From contig CANUEZ040000068.1 of the NCBI GenBank assembly GCA_948099385.1, forward strand, positions 1,837,001-1,901,000: 64,000 bases of DNA. The letters run 5' to 3'. Below the pieces are notes generated by a model. That model was not told the origin of the DNA. It did not search any database and worked only from the letters and a program-made list of their open reading frames with translations. The stretch is from Fasciola hepatica. Its lineage: Eukaryota; Platyhelminthes; Trematoda; Plagiorchiida; Fasciolidae. A program made the translations under genes and the position numbers. Below, one piece after another: positions 1-11,101 of the stretch (positions are counted from its first letter, which is position 1; each line of letters begins with the position of its first letter).

Positions 1-882
1 AAAAATAGCAAATGACATCTATGTCCTTTATAAACAGAACCCATGGGCTGAATGGGTCTGTGCCCCTTGCAAGAAGCGGCCAGTTTGGCCTTTAAACTGC
101 AGGCCCAAGGGTAGGACCAACGCCCACCAAGTAGTACCTAAGTCGTAAGCCCCAAACCATCGCAAGCTGGTTGTAGTAAGTCGTTCGCGGAAGTAGTATC
201 CACACCCGAGAGGACAGTCATCAGAGCGAATGGACCAGTTCCGAGAGCTTGCCAGGCGGTCGTTGCCTCAACTCCTTTGAAGCAGACCGAGGAGAGCCAG
301 TGGACTGAGCAGAAGCCGAGAGGGGCAAGGAAGGTCAAAAAGAAGGGTGACTGTGATATCGCGAAGGATGGGTTGGCTAGGGTTTATGACCCCGCTCTTC
401 TGGTATTGGAAAACAAGGTGAAGTATCTTCAGAGGCAGATCTTGTCGATGGGCAGGGTCTCAAGCCACAGGCTCCTGATCCTAAACCAGGAAGAACCCTT
501 TATGAGGGAATTAAAAGGCAGGAGGGGCACAAACAGGAGGAGGGTCTGCGACACTGCGAATCGCAGTTGTTCTGTATCCTACTACTCTAAGAAGGGTGCA
601 CAGAGTGAGGACATGGAAGTCACCACTGGGAAACAAAGGCGAACTTCGTGCGAGACCAATCCTAGTGGAGTTCGCTGATGAGGCCACCCGGGATAAGCTG
701 CTGGCGAGGGCAGCAATAGTGGCTCACATTACCAAGGGCAGATACCAGATTGTGCCAGACGAGCATAGAGTACGGCCTGGTGGTCTAGCCCCGGGAGGTA
801 ACCTTGCTCGACCAGCCAGGGCGCTGGTGAGAAACCAAAAAGTTCGGCAGAATGCTGCACTCGGCTCTTTGGCCCCGACCCC
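1..882 (+). mobile_element. LINE-A segment 1: decayed CR1-like LINE ORF1
   Basis: This is the 5' part of a plus-strand non-LTR retrotransposon whose other pieces lie at 11,102, 26,975 and 32,056. An open stretch from 277 has a basic, glutamine-rich start and a helical middle (LVLENKVKYLQRQI). After a frame change near 600, a second frame carries RPILVEFADEATRDKLL, which looks like the RNA-binding part of a LINE ORF1. Upstream, around 30-110, a cysteine-containing stretch (WVCAPCKKRP) could be the remains of a zinc-binding region. CR1-type ORF1 proteins bind the element RNA and chaperone reverse transcription. The frame is broken at least twice, so it is inactive. The segment stops where the (AAT)n tail of LINE-B1 begins. 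Confidence 0.6.
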
Positions 883-2422
883 GACAATAATAATAATAAT
901 AATGGTTTATTTCGGAAGCGCCCGAAGCATGCCATGTGCATGATCATGTAGATACAGATGATGGAATGGACAGATATAATTCATGGAAATATGGAGACTC
1001 TCATGAAAATATTGGATAAAAAGGCTCAGAAGGGGGAATAAGGAAGGATGAAAATAGGACAAACGTATGCACACCATAGAGATTGCGTGGAGTTTAAATG
1101 AGCTCAAGAGCGGATTTGAATGGACGCCCGGTGAGTTTGAAATTCAAGGTCAGGTGGACTTAATGGCTGGTCCCGGGAGATTACATATGGAGGCAGACTG
1201 GTAAACATGAGAAAGGCTGGAAATCGGTATAAAGAACTGCAGTAGCGAGGAACGATGGAGAAAAAGGTAAGGTGCACTGCAGTGGATTAGATGACAATGA
1301 AGCATTCGTACTTTGCAGTGAATTGTTGGCGGACAGGACACAAAACTCACCGTAAAACAGGCAGCGAGCAGTGCAAGACGTAGAGGGATGATCAGATGAC
1401 AAATACGATTTAGAAGGATTGGATACGGTAGATGTGAGGCACAGATGTAGAGTCGATGGATGCCTATGATGACGGTCGTTGGGATGATAGCAAGATAGAT
1501 GGCCGGTGAGGAGCTGCAAGACGCAGAGCGCGTGCACATAGATATATATGCGTAAGTTTATATATATGTATATATATATATAGGTTTAAGAGAAGCAGGA
1601 GCAATAACAATGGAGTCCCAGAAAGAAATTATCAGTCATTAGGAGGAGTAGGTAATGTTAGATCAATTGGTTGTAGGATTAACTTTGGAATGTCGTGATG
1701 GATTAACTTCATGACAAGTGCACGTGGCAGCCCAACGGAGAGAAAAATAGAATGTGGAAGCACAGAAGTGATGAAGACTGTGAGGAGCAGTTCATGGAAG
1801 AGTGAAGATGAAAGACAGGATCAAGGAAAACAGGTAAGAATGGGTCTAATTATTTGATCAATGCAGGTGCGAGATGTAGTGACGGACCAGAGGAATCGGG
1901 TAGTGACAGGTCAAACAATTTGGAACTGTAAAAGAACGTCACGACGTAACGTTGTCATTACAATGGTGGAACATGGAAAAGCGGACCACACTGGAAGGTA
2001 CAGAAAAATGCCTGTAGCGAGCAATAAACGGATCAAGGGATGAAAGCAATGACCGAGGAGACACATGTAAGAAATCACCAATCAGATCATTTTACTGCAG
2101 ATGAAACACGAAGGAGGCGGACAAGGAAGCGGAAAGCCCCGAGATAAGTGGACCAGTAATAGAACAAAAAGGCCACAAAAAATGAATGCGCATAGGAGTT
2201 GGGACGATGGAGCTGGAGAGCTGTGTGCCAGCAGACAATTGCACAGGTGGATACTAATCAAGACACTGGAAAGAACCGCAGAGGAATCGCGGGGCCAAGT
2301 GAGGAAGATATGGCGGTGGTGATTAGATAATGATTACGACTGTAAAAGATGCGGAGTTTGGAGCGGCAAGTTCTAATATGCGGATTGGGCATGAGTGCGG
2401 GTGCGATTGGTGCATCATGGCA
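883..2422 (-). other. LINE-B1 3' UTR, distal part
   Basis: No coding signal is seen on either strand. The stretch runs from the (ATT)n tail to the BEL-s1 insertion site. The tail-proximal 50 bases (TTTATTTCGGAAGCGCCCGAAGCATGC on the plus strand, in part) recur at 12,860-12,900 at the tail of LINE-B2. This marks it as the conserved LINE-B 3' terminus, which the element's own reverse transcriptase probably recognises. Confidence 0.55.
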
Positions 2423-2427
2423 TGGGG

Positions 2428-2786
2428 TGTAAGTCGAATCTCGCAAATCGAGCAACGCGTAGCCAATTCAAACGAATCCCAAAACCAGAACAAGATTGAT
2501 TCGTAGTTTCTACGGTACTAAATTGAAATGCACAAAGGATACAAATATATACGAACCTCAAGTATGCGGCCAAATAGACTTCACAGTAAAACCCAAAGGT
2601 CCAAAGCCCCGTGGCTTAAGCACGACAGTCAGAAACGGTTCAAGGCCAAATTCAAATGTCTCACATGGATAAACAAACGTGAAAATGTGTGGTGTATGAG
2701 CGAGGTTTCCAAGATAATGTTAAATATAGTCAAATTCACAAAGCACGTTGAACATTTAGAAGGATTTTCAGTATTCGTTCGTTACA
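2428..2786 (-). repeat. BEL-s1 3' LTR (359 bp)
   Basis: The LTR begins TGTAAG and ends GTTACA on the plus strand. It is the 3' LTR because the coding strand is minus. A G/C-rich tract (CCGCCGGCC on the plus strand) directly to its right is the likely polypurine-tract side. Small plus-strand ORFs inside it recur in every LTR copy and are not genes. Confidence 0.92.
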
Positions 2787-3601
2787 CCGCCGGCCAAAAT
2801 CCTTCCGCGAAAATGGTTGTCTAAGGTTCAGGAAGGGGTCATGATTCTCACCCTATCTACCTTTAACTTATTGTCAGTGCCTGTGGATACTAACTTCCTG
2901 TGTTATCTGAACGTGAAACAGGTTTTTGCCGTAGTCATCATCGCACAATCCATAAGGAATCAATTCCAAATCCCGCTGCACAACTTGAGATTGACATATT
3001 CATCAGGAGACCGGCGCATATAGTCAGACGCACAATGAAGATGAAGGCTTCGCAGAGTGAAGTGTTTCGCCGCACGAAATAAGTCTAAGCATCACAAGCA
3101 GTAACCCATTGCAGCAACTGGTTAGACTAATTTTGTTTACAAGCTTGAGCGCAGAAGTTGAACGCAGGTGCAACGCCTAATGAGATATCGCGTAAAATTG
3201 ACAGGTCACGAACCAGTGTAATTACATAAAATTAACGCATCAAATCTTCCGAAAGAAATGAAAACCGGTTTCTGATTATGAATAAATTTCGAAAACAAGT
3301 GTACGGCGGACAGTATCGAAATACACATGAACACGGAGATTGATTGAATACTGGCATCTATCAGAGTATTTCAAAGTTTTTCTGTGCACAAAATATGTGA
3401 CAATCAATATTGTATAAAATGTAAATAAATGTTCTTCTTTAAAGATAATAATAGTTTCACAATGTGCTCGCAGCTAGTATGCCTCACCTGAACTGTTCAA
3501 GTGAAGTACTGGTGAATTTCTCCTCTTCACCTATGTGCACGCTAGATAGAAACTGGAACTAAGTAAATTTGCAACCTTTCAGAAAAAATGGGTCCAGTTG
3601 A
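2787..3601 (-). other. BEL-s1 internal 3' untranslated region
   Basis: This 815-bp non-coding interval lies between the end of the protease/RNase H frame and the 3' LTR. It is nearly identical to 28,312-29,177 in BEL-s2. No integrase motif (HHCC or DDE) is recognisable in any frame, so the deletion that produced the family removed that domain. Confidence 0.7.
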
Positions 3602-5218
3602 TTAGTTGTAGGGCATGAAATGCAATAAAGTGCTGAGTAACTCGGAGCGAGGCAATCTGCGAGCTACTTTGTCTTTTGTATGTGGTTTCGAGCTCGAATC
3701 ATCAACATTTTCCTCGCTGTTTCCTGCTACGAGTGGATTAACTCTCTGATGTCTCGAACACGTTCTTCGTTTCTTCCGTTTCCTGTAATGTAACACAACT
3801 GTAGGATCTGTCCAATAGGCAAGGCTCAGTTCGGCGGTGGTGCAGTTCTCTTTTAGCATTCGTGCTACCTTAAAACCCAATACCAGTGCAATCGTTTTGA
3901 GCTCGTTTAGGGATACTGACTTCAGCTCAGCAATTTTTGTTTTGGCAAAGGGCACTTTGTTTCGCCGCCGGCCATGCAGTTCCACCCAGGTACCGTACAC
4001 TGTCACTGGGTCGGCAAATTCCAAGCTGCTTTGGGTGACCTGCTGGTGTCCTTTTTTGAGATATTTCAAAAGCCTCCGGGCAACTTTTCCTTTTCTCAAT
4101 AAGTGACTTGACGGTGGTCTCTCGGGTATAGCAACTTCATGTTGCCCACTGTGAAGTCCCGTCTTTGAATTCGCCATCGAAAGCGCCGACTGATCCTTCG
4201 GGTGAACTTCGCTTTCCTGAGATGGACCGTTGGATTCAATATCGAAAGGCTGATCGTGTTCTACAGAGGCACTTCTCTCAGCAACATTTGAGCAATTTAT
4301 TGATGCCGATCGTCGAAGTTCGCTCGTCAGGGGTCCGAGAAGTGTCCAGCCTAGTATCGTTCGCGTAGCGAATGGTTCTTTTCGATTGCTTATGCTCTGT
4401 TCAAGCACCCAGTGAGCCTCTGGTACATTGCATCCAATTAGTATGTCGACGTAGTGGCTAGAAACTTCTTCGAACTCTATGTCCCTGAGATGAGACCATC
4501 TCTTGGCGATCGATCTAACAGAGTCTACTGGTCTCATTGGCAAGCTGTCTATTGCAAAAGCTTCCGGAATTTCTACGGTCCCCTCATCAGATAAAGACGT
4601 TAACTGCAGGGTCAGCTTCTTAGAATTGCTAACATGACCCCCTGCAATCGTGCTGATAGTGAGCGAGGTAGGCTCGCCTACTAGTTCACAGCTTTCTACA
4701 AGCTCGCGAGTAATCAGCGAGGTATCCGACCCCGTGTCCAAAAATGCATTGACCCTCCTCAGTCCTTTAGGTGTCACGATACCGACAGGTACGATGCCTA
4801 ATCTTGCCGGTTTGAAATCATCATGTCCCGTTGAACAGACAATTTTGGGTTCATCTGGCTGAATAGGTCTATTGTTGAGAAGGCCATGCAGTAACGAGTG
4901 ATGATTACCCAAGCATCCGTCTTGGTTGCATTTCACTCTTAAGCTGCATTCAAAGGCTCGATGAGAGTTGTTCAAACACATAAAGCATAAGCCAATCCTT
5001 TTTACTGTGCACCACCGATCGGGTACACTCATCCCATGAAAGGTCGGACAATCTGGTAACCGATGCAGGGAGTTGCATAGCTTGCATTCAGCTGACCTCT
5101 CGGGTTCTTGACTTATCATGTGCATGTTAGCCAAAGACTGGGTTTGGTTACAGTCCTTCTCCACAATTCGAGATGTTGGTTCCCTTCGCGCCAGTCTGCA
5201 ACTTTCGCGTACGATTTG
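3602..5218 (-). pseudogene. BEL-s1 zinc knuckle, protease and RNase H remnant
   Basis: The frame continues from Gag after one in-frame TGA. The first methionine is at 5,164. It opens with two cysteine-rich knuckles (CKLCNSLHRLPDC; CFMCLNNSHRAFEC). The retroviral-type protease follows, with the active-site motif FLDTGSDTSLI, then the BEL linker (DILIGCNVPEAHWVLEQ). From there it jumps to an RNase H-like end (VTVYGTWVEL; LAYWTDPTVVLHY), with nothing of the YVDD palm domain between. In BEL-L the same landmarks are separated by the full RT. The C-terminus is basic and ends at 3,602. The protease could still be functional if expressed; the RNase H lacks most of its fold. Confidence 0.82.
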
Positions 5219-6133
5219 TCAAAATCGGCTGTTGGCGATACGGGATTGACGACCTATGAACTCCGTCAAATCGTTGAACGTAGATTCCCGCTCAAGCATA
5301 TTTATTTTTTCAGCTTCCTCTGCCCATCGGCTCTGTAAATCAATAGATAGACATCGGACAATGCATTCCTGTGTGTGCAATGCATTCAGATCAGACTGGT
5401 ATCCTAAGTGCTCCAGTGCTATACTGCAATTCTGCATTTTTATCACCAAACTCGACAGTGATTCAGCCTTGCCCTCAGTCCTTTTCGCCTCCAATAAAAC
5501 ACTATCAATTAGGCTTCTGGCCACCTCGAATGGTTGTCCAAACAAATCTTTCAGGATTCTGCGCGCCCTGATGTACCCCATCGGTGGATCAAGCATCGCG
5601 CAGCCTTCGATTGCACTTTTGGCTCTCCCACGACAGTAATGTAATAAATACAAAAACCTTTGACCAGGATCTGCAACTTTGCACTCAACAAAATTTTCGA
5701 ACTGTTTCATGAATATACAGTATTGCTCGGGGTGCCCGTCGAAGTGGGACAGCTCCACTCTCGGCAGGTCAAGAGCCGAAACCTCGGTAGTTTCAGGCTG
5801 TCTCAAGGGTTTATATTCGTCGATCACAGTGCCTTTTCGATGTTGACATTGTGAACTACGTGGACTCCTTGCTGGCTCTCTGAGACCAGTTCCTTGTGTA
5901 AGGGGCTCTGCTTCCTTTCTGGCTAACCGCAGCTCGTTTTCTAATTCTATTACTCTCATTCTATAAGTACTAATTTCGTCAAACGCATTGCGGTTAGAAA
6001 TATATGACCTGGCACTGACAGAGCTAGTAAACTTAGTATTATCTAGAGAATCAATAACACCCGAACCATCCCCAGAGACTTGCCGAGTTATTTCCTGTTG
6101 TCTCAAAATGTCCTTGCTTCCTCGTCTGGGCAT
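5219..6133 (-). CDS. gag: BEL-s1 Gag protein
   Basis: 304 codons, starting at the ATG at 6,131-6,133 (MPRRGSKD). I chose this start over the ATG further upstream because that one lies in the LTR, and because BEL-L begins in the same place with MPRKGSKA. Gag should form the particle that packages element RNA. The capsid-like middle has FDGHPEQYCIFMKQFENF and LLHYCRGRAKSAI, matching BEL-L Gag closely. It ends RIANSRF followed by TGA CAA. BEL-L has a sense codon at that point and reads on into the knuckles. BEL-s2 has the same stop. Confidence 0.85.
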   Translation of the reverse strand: MPRRGSKDILRQQEITRQVSGDGSGVIDSLDNTKFTSSVSARSYISNRNAFDEISTYRMRVIELENELRLARKEAEPLTQGTGLREPARSPRSSQCQHRKGTVIDEYKPLRQPETTEVSALDLPRVELSHFDGHPEQYCIFMKQFENFVECKVADPGQRFLYLLHYCRGRAKSAIEGCAMLDPPMGYIRARRILKDLFGQPFEVARSLIDSVLLEAKRTEGKAESLSSLVIKMQNCSIALEHLGYQSDLNALHTQECIVRCLSIDLQSRWAEEAEKINMLERESTFNDLTEFIGRQSRIANSRF

Positions 6134-6171
6134 TTCCAATGAGTTTTCTTGTCCAGGTTCCACTTGAGTAC

Positions 6172-6530
6172 TGTAAGTCGAATCTCGCAAATCGAGCAAC
6201 GCGTAGCCAATTCAAACGAATCCCAAAACCAGAACAAGATTGATTCGTAGTTTCTACGTTACTAAATTGAAATGCACAAAGGATACAAATATATACGAAC
6301 CTCAAGTATGCGGCCAAATAGACTTCACAGTAAAACCCAAAGGTCCAAAGCCCCGTGGCTTAAGCACGACAGTCAGAAACGGTTCAAGGCCAAATTCAAA
6401 TGTCTCACATGGATAAACAAACGTGAAAATGTGTGGTGTATGAGCGAGGTTTCCAAGATAATGTTAAATATAGTCAAATTCACAAAGCACGTTGAACATT
6501 TAGAAGGATTTTCAGTATTCGTTCGTTACA
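6172..6530 (-). repeat. BEL-s1 5' LTR (359 bp)
   Basis: Promoter-side LTR of BEL-s1, since transcription runs leftwards. It is nearly identical to 2,428-2,786. The leader between it and Gag is 38 bp (6,134-6,171). A TGG-starting stretch on the coding strand about 10 bases in may be the primer-binding site; I cannot name the tRNA. Confidence 0.92.
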
Positions 6531-6535
6531 TGGGG

Positions 6536-7540
6536 CACGAGGAGGGATTAACAGGGCGACGGGTTTAAGCAAGCTATCAATGGGCGTTCTGAGCAGGGGG
6601 TAACACCAAGCGCATAGATGATAGAAGCCAGCAATGACGGCAGGTGGGAAAAGAATTATTGGCGAGCGTCGACAGAGAAGAGTGGTTAGGACGATAGTGA
6701 CTCAAAGCAGTGAAAGTTGATGTAGAGAGAGGCAATAGAGGAAGGACAAAACGGGTAGGTGTGCATACCTTGGTAAGGCGACAAAAATGGGAAGTGGAAA
6801 CAGATGATAAGAGCTATAGGTGAACAAGCTGTGGCGGAAAAAGGATGAGGAGCATGCAATTTTCAACCGACAGCATTGGATTCGGTAGTCCAAGAAAAGT
6901 TAGAGCGTGCCATCCGCAACCGGTGCTAGTGGGTGGGACTGGCCGTGCGCTGGGCACCCAACCTGAAATACACTTCATGAAGTGAACGCAGGAGGTGTGA
7001 TCCACCAGTCTAGTTGCGCTCGCACATCGTTGCAGACGGCCTGCACGCCCGATGTGCGCCGGCCATAGCGGTGGATCTGACCGCGCCCCGCACTGTTGGG
7101 AGTGGCACGAGTGTTCATGGATAATTGTACAGGGGACAAAGTGACCGCGATGGGGGTGCGTGAACCAGGAACGATTGACCAAGACGTAAGACCACGGACA
7201 GGAGAGCCAACGGAAACAGCAAGTGGTAGACGACCGTGTAGCAATATTATCCAGGTGCACCTGCCAGGGAGATGGTAAGTACAGTGCCCGAAGGGGTTGG
7301 CCGTCAGCGGGGATCACTGGAAAGGGAAAAGGGATAGAGAAGCGCAGTCTGGGTGTGCCCCAGCTGAGAATCAGCGGATACTGAGGAGAAAAAAAGTGAA
7401 TATGATGGATAAGAGATTAACGTAGGTGAGCAGTAGGGTTACCTTATGATGGCAGGAGGTAGGTTCGCTGTGGATCAGTGAAGGCAATAGCCTTAGTTCG
7501 CGGGGTGTACCTAGTGGCTTGTGACGCAGAGGTAGTAGAG
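6536..7540 (-). other. LINE-B1 3' UTR, proximal part
   Basis: Non-coding sequence between the TSD of BEL-s1 and the stop codon of LINE-B1 ORF2. ORFs here are short and resemble nothing I recognise. Joined with 883-2,422 it forms one long 3' UTR, comparable in length to that of LINE-B2 (12,844-15,029). Confidence 0.55.
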
Positions 7541-10500
7541 TTACAGTGTGAGGCCTCTTTCAAAGGCCAGGTCGGCGGAGACGAGCTCATTGGTGAGCAG
7601 TATAGCATTGAGGACTGTTAAGCATGACAAAAGTGCGCGCCTAAAAGCGAACATTGAGGAGGCACTGCGTAAGCTAAGGGGCAGCTTATTCCAGATTTTG
7701 GAATAGGCTGACAGAAAGAATCGGGACTTCAGACTGAGATTAGAATTAGGGACAGTGAGAGAGAAGGCACGGTGCCGGATGGGGTAGGAGCAGGGCGCAG
7801 CGAATGAGATGGGATAAGAGGTGTAGGCCAGGTTATGGATTAGCTTAAGGAGAAAAATCAGGTTGAGCCTCATGCGACGAATCCATAGAGGCCTAATTTG
7901 TAGGAGCTCACACCGCTGGCGGTATGTTAGGGCTAGGGATACGCCCAACAGCCTTTTGGTGAAGGTACGCTGAACGTTCTCAAAAGATACAATAGCGGAA
8001 CGTGGCCAGAGGCTGGAGGTAATGGGACAATATTCTAGGAGCGGTCTCACGTGTGAGAGATACATGGAGAGGCGACTGGCCGGTATTAGGAAACACCGAT
8101 TGATCAGGCCTAGGGTTCGCTTAGCCTTAGCGATTTGGAATGATGCCTGATCGGAGAAGTTAAAGGAACAAGAGAAGCGTACTCCAAGATCGGTAACCAT
8201 GGGGTGTATGGGGATGGGCAGGCCGTCCAGACAACTTTGGCCGGGTGGTACCGTGCACTTGTATGGTAGGAGGAAGTTTTTCTCCGCAGAGAATTTCATG
8301 AACCGCGAGACTCACCAAGTTTGGAGAACGAGCAAGTCATGCGATATGTTGCATAGAGTCACGGATAGGTCACTAGGGAGGAAAGAGTACTCTATTTTTA
8401 TATCGTCGGCAAAGAGGAAAGGAGTGCCGTGTCGAATAGAAGAGAAAATGTCATCGATATAAATAAGGAATAGTAATGGGCTTAGGACACTGCCTTGGAT
8501 GACGCCGCTAGTAATTGGTTTGGCGGAAGATAGGTGGCTGTCGACGAGCACGGCTTGTGATCTGTTAGAGATATAGGAGGATAGCCAGGAGAGGAGAGGG
8601 TCAGTAATACCGAGAGATCGGATTTTGGCCAACAGATGAATATGGGGAACACGGTCAAAAGCCTTAGACATGTCGAGGTACAGGACAATTACAGAGTTGC
8701 CGGCGTCGGCAGCAGAGGATAGGACATTGTGAAAGTCAAGCGGGCAGGAAGAGCAGGAACGGGAGTTCAAGAAACCATGCTGACCAGGGTTCAGCAGGTT
8801 GTTGGATAAGAGGTACTGGACAATGTGTCTTTTGATAATTCTCTCCATAATTTTGCAGACTACTGGGGTGTGATTAATGGGCCGATAGTTATCTGGATCG
8901 TGTATTACGCCCTTTTTGAAGCGCGGAACTATAACAGAGGATTTCCATTGAGGTGGGACGAAACTGTGAAGCATGGAGGTGGTATACATATTAAGTAACA
9001 ATAAAGGGAGGTCAGGACCACCGAAACGGAGGAGGGCCGGTGGGAGATCATCTGGTCCCGGTTTCGAGGAAGGTTTAATAGACGAAACTGATTCTTCAAT
9101 TTCTAGATGGGTGAAGAAAATCGATGAAAGAGAGGCAGAGGAGCAGGGGTGGATTGTAGGAAGGGGAATACCAGGACAGCTTATAAGGGAGGAAGAAAAA
9201 TGCTCATTGAAGGCTTCAGAAATAGACGCTGGAGTACTACCGGTGGATGAGCCGCAGATGAGAAACTTGGGCGAGGTATGATTGGATTGATTGGACCTTT
9301 TACTAAGCAGGCTGGACAGGTAGCCAGTTTTGTTTGGGTGTGCTAGGGCGATGGCCTCTTGCCTTCTAAGATGCGAATCGACCATGCAACGCAGCCTCAG
9401 TTGTAGCTGGTTTATGAGCAGGAGAATTGTAAAGTCGTGTGATCTAGCGAAGGTAAGTTGCAGCTTAGACAGCTTACGCTCTGAAAGTGACAGGCGTGAG
9501 GTGCTGGAATTGGGGCGTAGATCGGCACATGGGTTGGCGGTATTTAGGCAGTGCAGGAGGTTGGAGTAGAGAGAGTTCACGGCAGTGAGGGGATCGGATG
9601 AAAGAAAAAATGTGTCCCAGTTAAGGGAGCGGATTATCATTGGCACTAGGGGCCAGTTACAGGAACGGTAGAAGGTCAGAACAGGGGGAGAGGATTGCAT
9701 CGGATGAGAACAGCTGAACTTGCACCTGACAATACGGTGGTCACTACCCGGGAAGTGATCAGTAGTCTGGGTGATCATATCAGGAACATCAATGGAGAAT
9801 ACTAGGTCCAAGATGTTGTTCCTCCTAGTAGGGCAGGAGACATGTTGGGTCCATCCACCAAGACGGACACAAGAAAGGAAGGTGGAGAGAGCGGAAGGGC
9901 TAGTATGGGAGTACCAGCAAATTGAAGGAAAGTTAAAGTCACCCGCAATAATTTTTGCACTGGCAGGGTAGTCAAGCGCAGCATTAAAGACATCCACAGC
10001 TGTGTCAATTTTTGCAGGCTCCAGACCCGGGGGGACGTAGACGCAGCCAAGGAGGAGGTTCTGGCCGGAGGCGTGAATGGATAGCCATAACGAATCCTCA
10101 ATAAGGAGAAGAGGGGGGTGGTCGATGACACTAGCGTGGATAGTGCATTTGACAAAGGCTAAACAGCCCCCTCCATGCCTGGGCTGGCGGGTGCTCGAGA
10201 AGCATTGATACCCAGCTATGCGAACAAGGTCAAGCGAAGCATCATCTGACAGCCGGGATTCAGTTATTAGTATAATGTCAGCGTTTGACGTAAATGCCAA
10301 AGATCGCAGGTGCGATATTTTTCTATTTATTGAGCGAGCGTTAGTAAGAACTAGTAGGAATGAGTTCATTGTCGGTGTGCGCAAAGCATGGATGCCAGGT
10401 GCAAGACTATTTGGATCACTGTGGCGATAGGAGTTGGGTCTCAGTGGGGATAGAGCGTCAGTAGAATGGGGAGGGCAGGCAGTGTTGGGTGGGGGACGGA

Positions 10501-10765
10501 CAGTAAGAGAAGCGTTAGCATTGGGCGCAGCCGATCGTTGTGAGTGATCAATACGGTGGGTGTGCAGCACACCGCTGATGTGGGCCGGAGGGGCGTCACA
10601 CGGGGCAGAGGGAGGGGGGACCATATGGCAAAGTGGGAGGTTAAGAATATCTGTCGAAGCGGGGTGGACAGGGGGGAGTGCGTGGGGTAAGGTGCTAGGT
10701 GGCATGGCATCGAGTGGGAAGCGATCAGTGATATGAGTCTGTGAGAGTTTATGGATATGGTCCAT
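7541..10765 (-). pseudogene. LINE-B1 ORF2: endonuclease and reverse transcriptase
   Basis: A frame of about 1,075 codons broken by one TGA at 8,312-8,314. The N-terminal 130 residues are proline-rich. The apurinic-type endonuclease follows (LTNARSINRKISHLRS; ITESRLSDDA; IIAGDFNFPSICW; GSDHRIV). The reverse transcriptase has PDNYRPINHTPVVCKIMERI, the LYLDMSKAFDRVPH motif, SGVIQGSVLSPLLFLIYIDD and the catalytic FLFADDIKI. The C-terminal thumb/connection part ends near 7,541. The endonuclease would nick target DNA and the RT would copy element RNA at the nick. The TGA falls about a dozen codons upstream of MKFSAEK, where LINE-B2 has a sense codon. The methionine at 10,765 is a guess; the frame stays open for some 80 bases further upstream. 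Confidence 0.85.
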
Positions 10766-11101
10766 AGGGCGACTAGCAATGTGGCCACGGGTGCGGAGGG
10801 CACCGGTCAGGAAAAAAACGAGATCTTGACTGCAGGTAACCTACCTGTTTGGCAGAGTCAGTATAAGGCCGGTAGGTCGGTATGGGGGTGAAGGCAATTG
10901 GGAGAGTAACTGGGACGTAGTGTGAGGTGGGGGGCGGGAAGGGAGTGGCGAAATTGGGAAAGGTTTGGAGGCACATGAGGGGCAGGGGAGCCGGTAAGTG
11001 GTAGTAGTAAAGAAGCCACGTGCGGGGTCGCAAAGAGTTGTAATTGAAAACGCGCTGGAAGACGAAAATTGACAGTACTGTCCGAAGATAGATGACAGTG
11101 T
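10766..11101 (-). other. LINE-B1 5' region
   Basis: About 335 bases upstream of ORF2 with no ORF1 and no recognisable domain. It ends at the proposed 5' junction with LINE-A. This suggests 5' truncation, the usual outcome of LINE insertion. Confidence 0.4.

Larger units (their letters stand above)
2428..6530 (-). mobile_element. BEL-s1: internally deleted BEL/Pao LTR retrotransposon
   Basis: A complete 4,103-bp insertion on the minus strand with two 359-bp LTRs (2,428-2,786 and 6,172-6,530) that start TG and end CA. The 5-bp direct repeat TGGGG flanks it at 2,423-2,427 and 6,531-6,535. Inside are a Gag frame, zinc knuckles, an aspartic protease and a scrap of RNase H. The RT palm domain and integrase are missing. 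The two LTRs appear to differ at about one base (near 2,512 against 6,258), so insertion was recent. BEL-s2 at 27,953-32,055 has exactly the same length and layout. It must depend on another BEL element for RT and integrase; BEL-L is a related candidate. Confidence 0.92.
883..11101 (-). mobile_element. LINE-B1: CR1/Jockey-type LINE with (ATT)n 3' tail
   Basis: A minus-strand LINE of about 6.1 kb once the BEL element at 2,428-6,530 is discounted. Its 3' end is at the left: an (AAT)n run at 886-902 on the plus strand (ATT on the coding strand), next to an AATAAA-like sequence. The endonuclease-RT reading frame occupies 7,541-10,765, with a long 3' UTR of about 2.5 kb. No ORF1 is seen upstream, so the copy is probably 5'-truncated. 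Candidate TSD GACCCC lies at 877-882 and 11,102-11,107. The insertion splits LINE-A between its ORF1 and ORF2. LINE-B2 is the same family, with the same tail motif. The exact ends are inferred. Confidence 0.7.

Noticed and set aside
671..700. CTGATGAG, as in a hammerhead ribozyme core
   Set aside because: No matching GAAA and stem geometry follows, and the bases are part of the ORF1 coding frame (FADEATRDKLL).
2528..2824. Recurring plus-strand ORFs starting MHKGYKYIRT in the BEL-s LTRs (also near 6,272, 28,089 and 31,833)
   Set aside because: They are antisense to the LTR and recur only because the LTR does. Three of the four run into unrelated flanking sequence, and there is no protein-like motif.
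8973..9281. Basic plus-strand ORF opposite LINE-B1 ORF2
   Set aside because: It is the antisense shadow of the RT. The minus strand has all the family motifs.
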